Shown here: in pieces, positions 51,046 through 60,470 of the stretch
How positions within the stretch are numbered: position 1 is the stretch's first letter
How the letters are laid out: each line of letters starts with the position of its first letter
Source of the DNA: Balneolales bacterium
GTDB lineage: Bacteria; Bacteroidota; Rhodothermia; Balneolales; Natronogracilivirgulaceae
Length of the DNA: 64,000 nt
Assembly: GCA_007132975.1 (NCBI GenBank)
Contig: SLNO01000013.1
Location: forward strand, 1 to 64,000
Direction of reading: 5' to 3'
The notes under the pieces: model-generated
Databases searched by the model: none
What the model saw: the letters and a program-made list of their open reading frames with translations, nothing else
What the model was told of the DNA's origin: nothing
Program-made: the position numbers and the translations under genes

Positions 51046-51783
51046 ATGACAACGGTCACCCTGTTTCTCACCGCACTCCTGTTCCAGAATGGCATGGTAG
51101 AGGACACCCTTCAGCCATTGGTGGCTGAGCCTGAAAAGATAACTTTGTTGCAAATGCTCGCTGAAGGCGGCTTTGTGATGATCCCCATCACCCTGCTTTC
51201 CCTTCTGGCGATATATGTGATTGCCGAGCGCTGGCGGGTCCTCTCCAATTCGCGGATGAATAACCAGCAATTCCTCAACAGCCTTGAGCAAATCCTGAAG
51301 CGTGGCGATATGAAGGCCGCGCTGCAGTACTGCGATGACATGGACAAGCCCTTCTCCAGGATCATGAAACAGGGGATCAAGCGACTCGGGCGGCCGATCC
51401 ATGATATCGATGATGCCATAAAGAACGCTGGCAAGAGGGAAGTGCACCTTCTTGAGAAGAAAATGGACTGGCTGGCAACCATTGCCGGTGTGGCTCCACT
51501 GCTCGGCTTTCTCGGCACGGTGACGGGTATGATCCAGGCCTTCCAGCAGATCCAGACCCTGGAGGGCAACGTGAACCCGAGCGTTCTGGCGGGCGGTATC
51601 TGGGAAGCGCTGATCACAACCGCATCGGGACTTGCCGTGGGTATCATCGCCTACGGCTTCTACAACTACCTGCTGGGTCGCATGAACCGGATGATCTTCG
51701 ACCTTGAGGACTCATCCACCGAGTTCATCGAACTCCTGCAGAAGCCAGCAGCCAAAAAACCATCTGAGACAACAATCCGATGA
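51046..51783 (+). CDS. exbB: MotA/TolQ/ExbB proton channel protein
   Basis: The 245-residue inner-membrane protein has three main hydrophobic segments and the family signature KKMDWLATIAGVAPLLGFLG, followed by TVTGMIQAF and ALITTASGLAVGIIAYGFYN. It forms a proton-driven motor with ExbD and TonB for outer-membrane energy transfer. It could equally be called TolQ; the TonB partner two genes downstream favours ExbB. It overlaps exbD by 4 bp. Confidence 0.93.
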   Translation: MTTVTLFLTALLFQNGMVEDTLQPLVAEPEKITLLQMLAEGGFVMIPITLLSLLAIYVIAERWRVLSNSRMNNQQFLNSLEQILKRGDMKAALQYCDDMDKPFSRIMKQGIKRLGRPIHDIDDAIKNAGKREVHLLEKKMDWLATIAGVAPLLGFLGTVTGMIQAFQQIQTLEGNVNPSVLAGGIWEALITTASGLAVGIIAYGFYNYLLGRMNRMIFDLEDSSTEFIELLQKPAAKKPSETTIR

Positions 51784-52190
51784 ATTTCCGATCTGAAAGC
51801 GAAGTCAAAAAGCCCCTGACGCTTTTTGCAGCAGCCGGGCTGACCGATATCGTGCTCCTGCTGCTGATTTTCTTCCTGCTCACATCCTCGTTTGTGACCA
51901 ATTTCGGTATCCGCGTGGATATCCCGCGGGCAGAGACGGCCGCAGTGACAGACCAGCATTTCGTCAATGTATCCATCACGCGCGACGGCAGTTTTTACGT
52001 GATGGGTGAACCCGTGCCCCGTGCAAACGTGGCCGCGTCCATCCGCGACCAGAACCAGCGCCACCCCGGAGCCACACTGGTGGTGCGGGCCGATAAAAAT
52101 GCAATAATCGACGATGCCGTCCACGTTATGAACATTGGCAAGGCCTTGAACATGAACATGATGATGGCAACGGAGCGGGCAAGCCGCTGA
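51780..52190 (+). CDS. exbD: Biopolymer transport protein ExbD/TolR
   Basis: The 136-residue protein has one N-terminal transmembrane helix (TDIVLLLLIFFLLTSSFV) carrying the conserved Asp at its start, then a periplasmic domain with VDIPRAETA, VNVSITRDGSFYVMGE and LVVRADKNAIIDDAVHVMN. It pairs with the preceding ExbB. Confidence 0.94.
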   Translation: MNFRSESEVKKPLTLFAAAGLTDIVLLLLIFFLLTSSFVTNFGIRVDIPRAETAAVTDQHFVNVSITRDGSFYVMGEPVPRANVAASIRDQNQRHPGATLVVRADKNAIIDDAVHVMNIGKALNMNMMMATERASR

Positions 52191-52194
52191 TATT

Positions 52195-53016
52195 ATGCGC
52201 ACACTTAGCCGGGAAGAAAAGTTCGGTCTGGGCATCACATCGGTGATCCACGTGATCATCGTGCTGATAGCCCTGCTAATGGTCACAGAACCAAGGGCCA
52301 TGGAGCGTACCGCATTCATTGAAATCACCCTCGGGGAGTTTCAGGACGGTACCATGGCCGAGTTTTCACGGGAGGATGAGGCCCGCCCGGAGACGCGTCC
52401 CGACCCGGTGGAAACCGTAGCGGAAGAACCTGAGCCCGAACCCGAACCCGAGCCGGTGCCGCAGCCCACCCCCCAGCCGCAGGAAACCGCCCGCGACGTG
52501 GACCTGCCCGAGCAGGAGCAGGAAATCCAGGAGGATGTGGTCACTACCCCGGATACCGAGCTGATCGACCCGCAGCAGCAGATAGAAGAGACTCAGGAGG
52601 TAGAGGAAACATCCGCGCCGGAAGTCGCCCAGCAGGATGAGATTGAGCAGCGGGGTGAAGAGGAGACCGGTGACATTCGTGGAATCCGCGGGCGTCCGGA
52701 TGTGGACCAGGGCACGAGTGACGATCCCATACGCTCGGCGCCGTTCCAGCTGGATTGGGAAGGGGACGTCAATCGCGCCCCGCTTGTCCAACCCATGCCT
52801 GAGTATGGCGCACAGATTGAGGCGGTGATCTCCGTACGGTTCGAAGTGCGGCCTGACGGCACTGTAGGCCGGCTGCAACCCATCAGAAAGGGAGACCCCG
52901 AACTGGAGCGGGAGGTGCTGCGTACCCTGCGCTCCTGGCGCTTCTCACGCCTGCCTGCCAACATGCCCCAGGAGTCACAGTACGGAGTTGTGACCTTCCG
53001 GTTCGTACTGGAGTAA
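52195..53016 (+). CDS. tonB: TonB energy transducer
   Basis: The 273-residue protein has a short cytoplasmic start, one transmembrane helix (ITSVIHVIIVLIALLMVTE), a Pro/Glu- and Gln-rich spacer (EPEPEPEPEPVPQPTPQPQE) and a C-terminal TonB domain (VQPMPEYGAQIEAVISVRFE, GTVGRLQPIRKGDPELEREV, LRSWRFSRLP). It transfers energy from ExbBD to outer-membrane receptors. It starts 4 bp after exbD. Confidence 0.93.
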   Translation: MRTLSREEKFGLGITSVIHVIIVLIALLMVTEPRAMERTAFIEITLGEFQDGTMAEFSREDEARPETRPDPVETVAEEPEPEPEPEPVPQPTPQPQETARDVDLPEQEQEIQEDVVTTPDTELIDPQQQIEETQEVEETSAPEVAQQDEIEQRGEEETGDIRGIRGRPDVDQGTSDDPIRSAPFQLDWEGDVNRAPLVQPMPEYGAQIEAVISVRFEVRPDGTVGRLQPIRKGDPELEREVLRTLRSWRFSRLPANMPQESQYGVVTFRFVLE

Positions 53017-53164
53017 TGGCGGAGTAAGCGGATTCGCAACACAAAAGTACGGCAACTCATGCCAGGTGCATAGGTTGCCGCTACTTCCGTGATACCCTGT
53101 CCGGCAGCGGCGGATGTGCCGCCGCCGAACGGCGCCGCTTTCGGCTCTAATGCCACCGGCCCTG
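53017..53164. other. Convergent intergenic region tonB/glgP
   Basis: This 148-bp gap contains a G+C-rich hairpin with arms gcggcgg (53107-53113) and ccgccgc (53119-53125). There is no T-run, so its role as terminator is uncertain. Nothing else is visible. Confidence 0.4.
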
Positions 53165-55666
53165 CTACTTCTTCTCCTTCTTGTTGCCTCTCTTGTTCTT
53201 GAGAGGCGGGCTGTATTTCTTTGCTTCCCAGATGTGCTCGGCGTACTCGCTGATGGTGCGGTCGGATGAGAACTTGCCCATTCGTGCCACATTGTGAATG
53301 GCCTTCTTTATCCACTCATCCTGCTTCTTGTACAGCTTTTCCACCTCTTTCTGCTGTTCGGCATAGGATTCAAAGTCGGCCAGAACCATGAAGTAGTCCC
53401 CTTCATCCAGCAGCGAACGGATGATCGGATGGAAAAGTTCGGGTTTATCCGGCTCGAAGAACCCGTCGCGCACCTGGTTCAGGACCTGCTGCAACTCGGG
53501 AACGGTGTCGTAGTAGTCGCGCGGGTTGTATCCTTCCCGCCTTTTCTCCTCAACCTGCTCATCCGTGAGCCCGAAAATGAAGATGTTCTCCTCGCCGACC
53601 TCTTCGCGGATCTCGATGTTGGCACCATCCAGCGTCCCGATGGTCAGGGCGCCGTTCAGGGCAAACTTCATGTTTCCGGTGCCGGAGGCTTCCATACCGG
53701 CCGTTGATGTCTGTTCGGACAGATCTGCGGCGGGGATGAGCCGCTCTGCGAGTGAGACGGTGTAGTTTTCCAGGAAGAGGCAAGAGAGCTTGTCCCGGGT
53801 ATCGGGATCGGTGTTAATCTTCTCGGCGATGGAGTTGATCAGCTTTATCTGCAGCTTGGCCATGGTGTAGCCGGGTGCCGCCTTTCCCGCAAAAAGCACA
53901 GTCCGCGGCTGGAATTCCGCATCCGGGTCGGCTTTGATGCGGTTGTAAAGCATGGCCGTGTGCAGCGCAACCATCAGCTGACGTTTGTACTCGTGGATCC
54001 GTTTGATCTGGATGTCGAAAATCGAGTCCGGGTTGAGGGTGACACCGTACTCCGCCTCGATGAAATCGATCAGAGCCAGCTTGTTCTGGCGTTTGATCTC
54101 CGCAAATTTATTTCGGAAAGCCTTGTCGTCAGCTTTTTTGTCGATTTTTTTGAGCTGGTCCAGGTCGGTTATCCATTCATCGCCGATCTCCTTTGAAATA
54201 AGGTCGGAAAGACCGGGGTTGCACTGCTTGAGCCAGCGGCGCGGGGTGATCCCGTTGGTCATGTTGATGAACTTTTCCGGGTACATTTCATAGAAGTCCT
54301 TGAAGATGGTCTTCTTGATCAGTTCCGTGTGGAGCCGGGCCACGCCGTTAAGCTTCTTGGAACCCACGATACCGAGGGTGGCCATCTGTACGGCCGGCTT
54401 TTCGCCTTCGCTGATGATGGACATGCGGCGTACGCGGTTTACGTCGCTGCCGAACTTGTCGCGAACCCGGTTCAGGAACCGCTTGTTGATCTCGTAAATG
54501 ATCTGCAAGTGCCGTGGAAGCAGGTTGCGCATTAGCGGCACCGGCCATGTTTCCAGCGCTTCCGGGAGAACGGTGTGGTTGGTGTAGTTGATGGCCTTGG
54601 ATGTGATCTCCCAGGCAGGTTCCCAGTCGAGTCCTTCGTAGTCGAGAAGCACACGCATCAATTCCGGAATAGCCAGGTTGGGATGAGTATCGTTGCACTG
54701 GATGGCCACTTTGTCCGGGAACTTCCTCCAGTCGTCATGCACCTTCTTGAAACGGCGGATGATATCCTGCATGGTGGCCGAAACCAGGAAATACTCCTGC
54801 TTCAGGCGCAGCTCCTGCCCCACGAACACTTTGTCGTTGGGATACAGGACGCGGGAGATGTTTTCCTGCAGCTGGGCATCTCTGACGGCATCAATGTACT
54901 CACCCTGGCTGAACGATTGCAGGTCGATGGCCTTGGAGGAGCTGGCCTTCCAAAGGCGAAGGTTGTTGACCACATCGTTTTTGTATCCCGGGACCGGCGT
55001 GTCAAAAGCAAGGGCGTTCACCTTCTGGGTGTTGACCCACTTGAACCGCAGGCGTCCGTCAGAATCCGTATAGGGCACGGATTCACCGTAAAAGTCAACG
55101 GGATAAAGTGTCTTTGGCCGCACCACATCCCACGGATTGCCGAACTGAAGCCACATGTCCGGTTTTTCGATCTGATACCCGTTCCGGATCTGCTGCTCGA
55201 AGATCCCGTAGTCGTACCGGATACCGTAACCGTACCCCGGGATTCCCATGGTGGCCATGGAGTCCAGGAAGCACGCGGCGAGTCGGCCGAGACCGCCATT
55301 GCCGAGGCCGGCGTCAAACTCGTTCTCCTTAACTTCGTCGTAATCAAGCCCCAGCTCATGCAGGGCCTCTTTGACTTCGTCCAGGATGTCCAGGTTCACC
55401 AGCATGTTATCGAGCAGCCGCCCGATCAGGAATTCCATGGAGATATAGTAGACCCTCTTGGCATCCACATCATAATAGTACTCCTGCGTGTCGATCCAGC
55501 GGTCATGGAGCCGGTCGAGCGCCGCAAGGGCAACACTGCGAAATTTGTCCCATTTCGTCGTGGAATATTTTGATTTTGCAAGAGTGAATCGGAGATGCCT
55601 CTGGATATCGAGCTTGAGTGATTCGGCATCCATGGCCTTGCTGATATCATCATTTAATTTGATCAT
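53165..55666 (-). CDS. glgP: Glycogen/starch phosphorylase
   Basis: This PLP enzyme releases glucose 1-phosphate from alpha-1,4-glucans. The 833 residues show the family landmarks GNGGLGRLAACFLDSMATMG, the NDTHPNLAIPELMR site and the PLP-binding EASGTGNMKFALNGALTIGT with Lys667. Length fits bacterial GlgP (about 815). A Lys-rich tail (KNKRGNKKEKK) ends the protein. With glgB at the right edge it indicates glycogen storage. A possible -7 box (TAAATTTG, 55786-55793 on this strand) lies about 120 bp upstream. Confidence 0.97.
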   Translation of the reverse strand: MIKLNDDISKAMDAESLKLDIQRHLRFTLAKSKYSTTKWDKFRSVALAALDRLHDRWIDTQEYYYDVDAKRVYYISMEFLIGRLLDNMLVNLDILDEVKEALHELGLDYDEVKENEFDAGLGNGGLGRLAACFLDSMATMGIPGYGYGIRYDYGIFEQQIRNGYQIEKPDMWLQFGNPWDVVRPKTLYPVDFYGESVPYTDSDGRLRFKWVNTQKVNALAFDTPVPGYKNDVVNNLRLWKASSSKAIDLQSFSQGEYIDAVRDAQLQENISRVLYPNDKVFVGQELRLKQEYFLVSATMQDIIRRFKKVHDDWRKFPDKVAIQCNDTHPNLAIPELMRVLLDYEGLDWEPAWEITSKAINYTNHTVLPEALETWPVPLMRNLLPRHLQIIYEINKRFLNRVRDKFGSDVNRVRRMSIISEGEKPAVQMATLGIVGSKKLNGVARLHTELIKKTIFKDFYEMYPEKFINMTNGITPRRWLKQCNPGLSDLISKEIGDEWITDLDQLKKIDKKADDKAFRNKFAEIKRQNKLALIDFIEAEYGVTLNPDSIFDIQIKRIHEYKRQLMVALHTAMLYNRIKADPDAEFQPRTVLFAGKAAPGYTMAKLQIKLINSIAEKINTDPDTRDKLSCLFLENYTVSLAERLIPAADLSEQTSTAGMEASGTGNMKFALNGALTIGTLDGANIEIREEVGEENIFIFGLTDEQVEEKRREGYNPRDYYDTVPELQQVLNQVRDGFFEPDKPELFHPIIRSLLDEGDYFMVLADFESYAEQQKEVEKLYKKQDEWIKKAIHNVARMGKFSSDRTISEYAEHIWEAKKYSPPLKNKRGNKKEKK

Positions 55667-55801
55667 ACAATAGCTTTTTTTGTGAACTGCAGGAAACGGT
55701 TGAAATAGGCTCTGAATATGACCCGTCTGGCCGAGGTTAGCGCTGCAGTTTGATGGTGTAAGGGGGTACAGTCGTGTTATTCTGTCAAATTTACGAAAAA
55801 A

Positions 55802-56686
55802 TCAGGAGGATCGGTATATGCCGATGTCGGGATCAAAGGAGGGCGGCGTCAGATTGACCCGGTATTTCCACCCGGAAAACAGGTTGAAGGCATCCACCGC
55901 AACAAATTCCTGCTGAAAAATCCCAAATACAGAGGAGCCGCTTCCGCTCATGGCGGCATAATCGGCGCCAAGTTCGTACATCTGATCCTTGATATCACCG
56001 ATCAACGGGTGCTGATGGATGACCCAGGGCTCCAGGTCGTTGACCAGCAGGTAGCGCCACTCTTCAAGCGGTTCCTCAAGGAGGATGCGGTCCAGTGAGA
56101 ACTCAGGTTCTTCATTGGGGATGCAGTTTTTGTATGCATCGGCCGTGGATACGTGGATGTCAGGAAAAACGGTCACTATCCAGGCGTCCGGCTGGATGCC
56201 GCAAAACGCAATGTCGCCGCCAATGCCCTTTCCAATCCCGGGTTTGCCGTGGAGGAATACCGGGATATCTGCACCCAGGCCGCTGACAAGCTGGTGTATC
56301 TCGTCCAGTGAAAGATCAGGCCGCCCCACTTTCCGGAGCATGCGCAATATGGTAGCGGCATTGCTGCTTCCGCCGCCCAGTCCCGCCCCGAAGGGAATGA
56401 CCTTATCCACAAAAACCGACCAGGCGTCGTCAATTTCAACGTATTTGCGAAGGGAATGGACCGCTTTGACGATCAGGTTGTTATGGTCGACGGGGAGGCG
56501 GTCGTCGGACATCTCCAGCGAAAATGCCGCTGCCTTCTTCATCTCGAACCGGTCGCTCCAGTTGATGAAGCAGAACCCGGTGGCTATTTCATGGTAGCCG
56601 TTGGGAAGACGGCGCAACACCTGGAGGCCAAGGTTGATTTTGGCCCAGGAGCGCGATACCCACATAGCTTGTTCGGTGTCGTTCAA
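55802..56686 (-). CDS. ispE: 4-diphosphocytidyl-2-C-methyl-D-erythritol kinase
   Basis: IspE is the GHMP kinase of the non-mevalonate isoprenoid pathway. The 294 residues start SWAKINLGLQVLRRLPNGYH and contain the ATP loop VIPFGAGLGGGSSNAATILR, the later GLGADIPVFLHG and the C-terminal GADYAAMSGSGSSVFG. It follows the CCA-adding enzyme gene by 30 bp on the same strand. Confidence 0.96.
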   Translation of the reverse strand: MNDTEQAMWVSRSWAKINLGLQVLRRLPNGYHEIATGFCFINWSDRFEMKKAAAFSLEMSDDRLPVDHNNLIVKAVHSLRKYVEIDDAWSVFVDKVIPFGAGLGGGSSNAATILRMLRKVGRPDLSLDEIHQLVSGLGADIPVFLHGKPGIGKGIGGDIAFCGIQPDAWIVTVFPDIHVSTADAYKNCIPNEEPEFSLDRILLEEPLEEWRYLLVNDLEPWVIHQHPLIGDIKDQMYELGADYAAMSGSGSSVFGIFQQEFVAVDAFNLFSGWKYRVNLTPPSFDPDIGIYRSS

Positions 56687-56716
56687 GGATTTATTCTGTT
56701 GATTGGATGGTGTTGG

Positions 56717-58258
56717 TCAGGAAGCGCCCGCATCGTTGGAGGATTCTCGGGGCGGCATTGTTTTTGCCTCCTTTACGGTGATTTTGTGCAGGTATTCCAG
56801 TGCGGCCTCACGGGTATTGGGGATGGTCCCGTCAAGAATGGCATTCTCTATGGCCGATTTTATGCGCCCTATTTCAGGTCCGGGGGCGATTCCGCAAATT
56901 TCCATGATCTCGTTGCCGTCGACCGGTGGCTGCCAGTTCCGGATGCGGTCTTTTTCCTCAACCTCGCCAATTCGCTTCTCCACATAGTCGAAATTGCTGA
57001 GGAACTGGCGGATTTTCCGGTGGTTCTTGCTGGTGATATCGGCGCGGCAGAGGGTCATGAGGGCGTCCAGATCATCGCCGGCCTCGAAGATGAGCCGGCG
57101 GATGGCGCTGTCGGTCACCTCCTCGTCCGCCAGGGCTATGGGACGCAGGTGCAGGCGCACGAGTTTCTTCACAAAGCGCATGCGTTCGTCGAGCGGCAGC
57201 CCCAGGCGCCGGAAGATGCGCGGGACCATGTTTGCACCCAGCGCGTCGTGGCCGTGGAAGGTCCATCCGTGCTTTGGTTCGAACCGCTTGGTGGCCGGCT
57301 TGGCAATATCATGCATGATGGCCGCCCAACGCAGCCACAGGTCATCCGAGACCATCGCCACATTGTCAAGCACCTTAAGGGTATGGTGGAAATTGTCCTT
57401 GTGCCGCAGCCCGTGGATCTCCTCCACGCCTTGCAGTTCGCCCAGTTCCGGGAAGAACCTTGCGAGAAGCCCTGTTTCATTCAGGAGGATGAATCCGGTG
57501 GACGGCATATCGCACTGAACGATCTTGTTGAGTTCGTCAATGATCCTTTCTTTCGAAATAATGTCGATCCGGGGAGCCATTTTGGTGATGGCCTCCTTGG
57601 TTTCCGGGTAGATATTGAAGTGGAGCTGCGCGGCGAAACGAACAGCCCTCATCATGCGGAGCGGATCGTCGCTGAAGGTCTGTTCCGGATCCACCGGTGT
57701 GCGGATAGTACGGTTTTGCAGATCCTGAAGCCCGTTGAACGGGTCATTGAGCAAGCCGAAGCTCCCCGGGTTGAGCGACCATGAGAGCGCATTTATGGTG
57801 AAATCACGGCGGTACTGGTCATCCTGGAGGGTGCCATCCTCAACGGCCGGTTTGCGGGAGTCGGGTCGGTAACTTTCCTTCCGCGCGCCGACAAACTCCA
57901 GGGAGAAACGGTCCCAGCTTACCTGGGCCGTGCCGAATCGCCGGTAGGTGGCAATCTTGCGCGTGCCCAGTTTTTTTGCAACAGCCTGCGCCGCGCGAAT
58001 GCCCGATCCAACCGTAACAAAATCGATATCACAGACGCCGTCGGCCGGCAGCCGTTGCAGATAGAAGTCCCTCACAAATCCGCCGATTACATGTATTTCC
58101 TGCCCTTCCTCCGAAACGGCATCGGATATATTTCGAAAAAGCTGCTGATATGACGGATCCAGGTCCTGCAAAAGAATTAGGGAGTGTGGAATGGCGTTGG
58201 TAAAAAAAGGGTAAAAGTGTATACTTTTCTTCTTATATCCCCGAAAGATAATGATCAT
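56717..58258 (-). CDS. cca: CCA-adding tRNA nucleotidyltransferase with HD domain
   Basis: The enzyme adds or repairs the 3' CCA of tRNAs. The 513 residues contain the nucleotidyltransferase head (VIGGFVRDFYLQR, CDIDFVTVG with the catalytic Asp pair), RRDFTINAL and DDPLRMMRAVRFAAQL. A C-terminal HD domain (HDIAKPATKR, HGHDALGANM) follows, which gives extra phosphohydrolase activity in related proteins. The first 30 residues are not family-like, so the true start may be later. The nearby tRNA-Asp gene lacks an encoded CCA, so this enzyme is needed. Confidence 0.94.
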   Translation of the reverse strand: MIIIFRGYKKKSIHFYPFFTNAIPHSLILLQDLDPSYQQLFRNISDAVSEEGQEIHVIGGFVRDFYLQRLPADGVCDIDFVTVGSGIRAAQAVAKKLGTRKIATYRRFGTAQVSWDRFSLEFVGARKESYRPDSRKPAVEDGTLQDDQYRRDFTINALSWSLNPGSFGLLNDPFNGLQDLQNRTIRTPVDPEQTFSDDPLRMMRAVRFAAQLHFNIYPETKEAITKMAPRIDIISKERIIDELNKIVQCDMPSTGFILLNETGLLARFFPELGELQGVEEIHGLRHKDNFHHTLKVLDNVAMVSDDLWLRWAAIMHDIAKPATKRFEPKHGWTFHGHDALGANMVPRIFRRLGLPLDERMRFVKKLVRLHLRPIALADEEVTDSAIRRLIFEAGDDLDALMTLCRADITSKNHRKIRQFLSNFDYVEKRIGEVEEKDRIRNWQPPVDGNEIMEICGIAPGPEIGRIKSAIENAILDGTIPNTREAALEYLHKITVKEAKTMPPRESSNDAGAS

Positions 58259-58303
58259 TTTGCTTTCAGGGGATGCGATATCATAATTAATCCCTCTTAG
58301 ACG

Positions 58304-59230
58304 ATGTCCATTGAGCGCAAGCTATCACGCAGCGACCGTGCCATACGCATCAGCCTGGTGGTTTCGGTCTTTGTTTTTCTGATGAAATTCACGGCCTGGC
58401 TCTACACCGGCGCCAACAGCGTTTTTTCCGATGCCGCTGAAAGCTTTGTGCATATGTTTGCTGTCGGATTCTCGGCTTTCGGCATCTATCTAAGCCAGAA
58501 GCCGGCCGATCGCGACCACCCTTATGGACACGAACGGATCGGTTTCTTTGCCGTTGGGGCGGAAGGGACCCTGATCATTGTGGCAGCACTTACCATCTTT
58601 TATCAGTCCATAAAGAGCCTGATTGTTGGTATAGAGGTATTCCATCTTGAAACGGGCGCCGGCATCATCTTCGCATCGGCGCTCATCAACCTGGTGCTCG
58701 GTTCATGGCTGGTGCGCACGGGAAAAAAAGAGAACAACATGATCCTGGTGGGCAACGGCAAGCACACGCTCACCGATGTCTATACCAGCGCCGGCGTCCT
58801 CGTGACCCTGTTCCTGATCTCCCGGACAGGCCTGCTGTTCCTGGACTCGGTAGTGGCCATGGCCCTGGCCGCATATATCTCACTGGAGGGATACCGGCTG
58901 GTCAGATACGCGACGACGGGCCTCATGGACCAGAGCGATTGCGAGACCGACACCCGAATCCGCTGGATACTGGACAATGAGGCGGGAACGGAAATGACGG
59001 GCTGGCACGACCTGCGGCACCGGAGTACGGGCAATACGCTCTGGATCGAGTTCCATGCGCAATTCCGTCCGGATATTGACCTTGAAGGGGCCCACAGAGA
59101 GGCGACTATCCTAGAGAGAAAGCTCATTGACGAATTCCAGACCACGACTATTGTGACCATTCATCTGGAACCCGAAGGTACGGATATTCGCCACCACAGA
59201 GAGTTCAGGGACGGAAAGCCGCCGGGCTAG
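58304..59230 (+). CDS. Cation diffusion facilitator family transporter
   Basis: The 308-residue inner-membrane protein has about six transmembrane segments and the CDF hallmarks: SVFSDAAESFVHMFAVGFSA with metal-binding Asp and His, RDHPYGHERIGFF, and HTLTDVYTSAGVLVTL. A C-terminal cytoplasmic metal-binding domain (HDLRHRSTGNTLWIEFH) follows. It exports Zn2+, Mn2+ or Fe2+ against protons; the ion cannot be told from sequence. It is divergent from cca with a 45-bp gap. Confidence 0.94.
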   Translation: MSIERKLSRSDRAIRISLVVSVFVFLMKFTAWLYTGANSVFSDAAESFVHMFAVGFSAFGIYLSQKPADRDHPYGHERIGFFAVGAEGTLIIVAALTIFYQSIKSLIVGIEVFHLETGAGIIFASALINLVLGSWLVRTGKKENNMILVGNGKHTLTDVYTSAGVLVTLFLISRTGLLFLDSVVAMALAAYISLEGYRLVRYATTGLMDQSDCETDTRIRWILDNEAGTEMTGWHDLRHRSTGNTLWIEFHAQFRPDIDLEGAHREATILERKLIDEFQTTTIVTIHLEPEGTDIRHHREFRDGKPPG

Positions 59231-59267
59231 TCATCCTGACGGGTTTTTTACGGGTGATGAAGTTTCG

Positions 59268-60275
59268 TCACGGCGTGACACCTATGGCGGAAAAATCACC
59301 GATATGCACTTCCTGACGGCAGGATTGGACTACGGATGCCAATCCAACAGTGGATTTGTCCAGCCGAGAGCTTTCTATGGTGGCCTTGTCACGCACAATT
59401 GAACGGCTTATTTCGCTGCCAGAAATGGTGCAGTCGTCGCCGATGCTCGCGTAAGGTCCGATTACGCTGTCTGTGATTTTAGCATTCTTGCCGATGTGGC
59501 AGGGAGGGATGATGCGCGTGCCCGGGAACGCATCCTCCTGGAACTTTTGCGGCTCCTGGCGATCCAGGACGGATGCGGTGGAGGACAGCCATGCGGGGAT
59601 GGTCCCGAAATCCAGCCACTCATCCACGCTGGCAGAGCGGAAGACGGCATTATCCTTGAGCATGCGGTCTATGGCATCCGTGAGGTCGAACTCGTTTTTA
59701 TGGCCGCGGATATCGTTGTCCATAAGAAATTGCAGCTCCCTTTGCAGCCGTTCCCCATCCCGGAAATAATAGACGCCGATGATGGCCAGATCGGAGATAG
59801 GTTCCACAGGTTTTTCCACGAAACGGATGATGCGGTTGTTTTCCAACACAGCCACGCCGAAACGTGACGGATCATCCACTTGCTTCAGCCAGATGACACT
59901 GTCAGCGCCTTCAAGATCCACGGGTCCGTCCGTGCGGAACAGGGTGTCGGCAAAGGCGACAATCACCTCGCCGGTGAGCGATGGGGCGGCACAGTTGACA
60001 GCGTGAGCGGTGCCCAGGGCCTCATCCTGATAGTAGAAAACGGGTTTTGCTCCGAATCGCTGCGCCATTTCTGCGAGCTGGCTTTCGACCTCCTTGCCAA
60101 AATCACCAAGTATAAACGCCATGTCCGTGATTTTGCGGTCGAGGGAGGTGGCAAAGGTGTAGGCGATACGCTCAATGAGCATCGGACCGGCGACAGGGAG
60201 CAGCGGCTTTGGGGTGGTGAGGGAGTGCGGGCGAAGGCGGGTGCCGCGTCCGGCCATGGGAATGATCAGTTTCAT
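59268..60275 (-). CDS. Sugar nucleotidyltransferase with left-handed beta-helix tail
   Basis: The 335-residue protein has the GT-A type pyrophosphorylase core (MKLIIPMAGRGTRLRPHSLT, KPLLPVAGPM, GTAHAVNCA, IVAFADTLF). The C-terminal third has hexapeptide repeats (IIPPCHIGKNAKITDSVIGP, YASIGDDCTISGSEISRSIV). It activates a sugar 1-phosphate, probably glucose or mannose, with UTP, dTTP or GTP; the specificity is unknown. Its ATG lies at the edge of the tandem hairpin repeat, so its leader consists of those repeats. Confidence 0.9.
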   Translation of the reverse strand: MKLIIPMAGRGTRLRPHSLTTPKPLLPVAGPMLIERIAYTFATSLDRKITDMAFILGDFGKEVESQLAEMAQRFGAKPVFYYQDEALGTAHAVNCAAPSLTGEVIVAFADTLFRTDGPVDLEGADSVIWLKQVDDPSRFGVAVLENNRIIRFVEKPVEPISDLAIIGVYYFRDGERLQRELQFLMDNDIRGHKNEFDLTDAIDRMLKDNAVFRSASVDEWLDFGTIPAWLSSTASVLDRQEPQKFQEDAFPGTRIIPPCHIGKNAKITDSVIGPYASIGDDCTISGSEISRSIVRDKATIESSRLDKSTVGLASVVQSCRQEVHIGDFSAIGVTP

Positions 60276-60470
60276 GTGTTTAAAACTTTGGATTTCTAAG
60301 GACACATAGAATGACCATGACGTTTTTAATCATACTTCTGTGTGTCCGGGCTACGGTCATGGTCATTTCATCTGTTTAAATATTTGGATTTATATCGTCA
60401 GAATGAATTTACATGGCAGGATTTGATCATACTCCTGTGTGTCAGCCGGAGGCTGCCATGTTCGTTTCAT
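60270..60470 (-). repeat. Tandem ~97-bp repeat with covarying hairpins
   Basis: Two full units (60270-60365 and 60366-60464) and the first bases of a third each begin TTTCAT[GC]TGTTT. Unit 1 holds an 11-bp perfect stem (60311-60321 with 60356-60366). Unit 2 holds a 9-bp perfect stem (60411-60419 with 60453-60461). The stem sequences are unrelated (atgaccatgac against acatggcag), while both loops, 33-34 bases long, keep atcatact[tc]ctgtgtgtc. Read on the minus strand each unit also has ACACAG[AG]AGTATGAT and AAATCCAAA. The element forms the leader of the nucleotidyltransferase gene. Confidence 0.85.

Noticed and set aside
55786-55793. glgP promoter at TAAATTTG
   Set aside because: The -7 match is good, but there is no -33 partner and the leader would be about 120 bases. 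It is mentioned in the glgP entry but not called as a feature.
56403-56411. Perfect DnaA box TTATCCACA
   Set aside because: It is a single box within ispE coding sequence. Other near matches (around 6643, 10503 and 13062) are scattered, so there is no cluster that would mark oriC.
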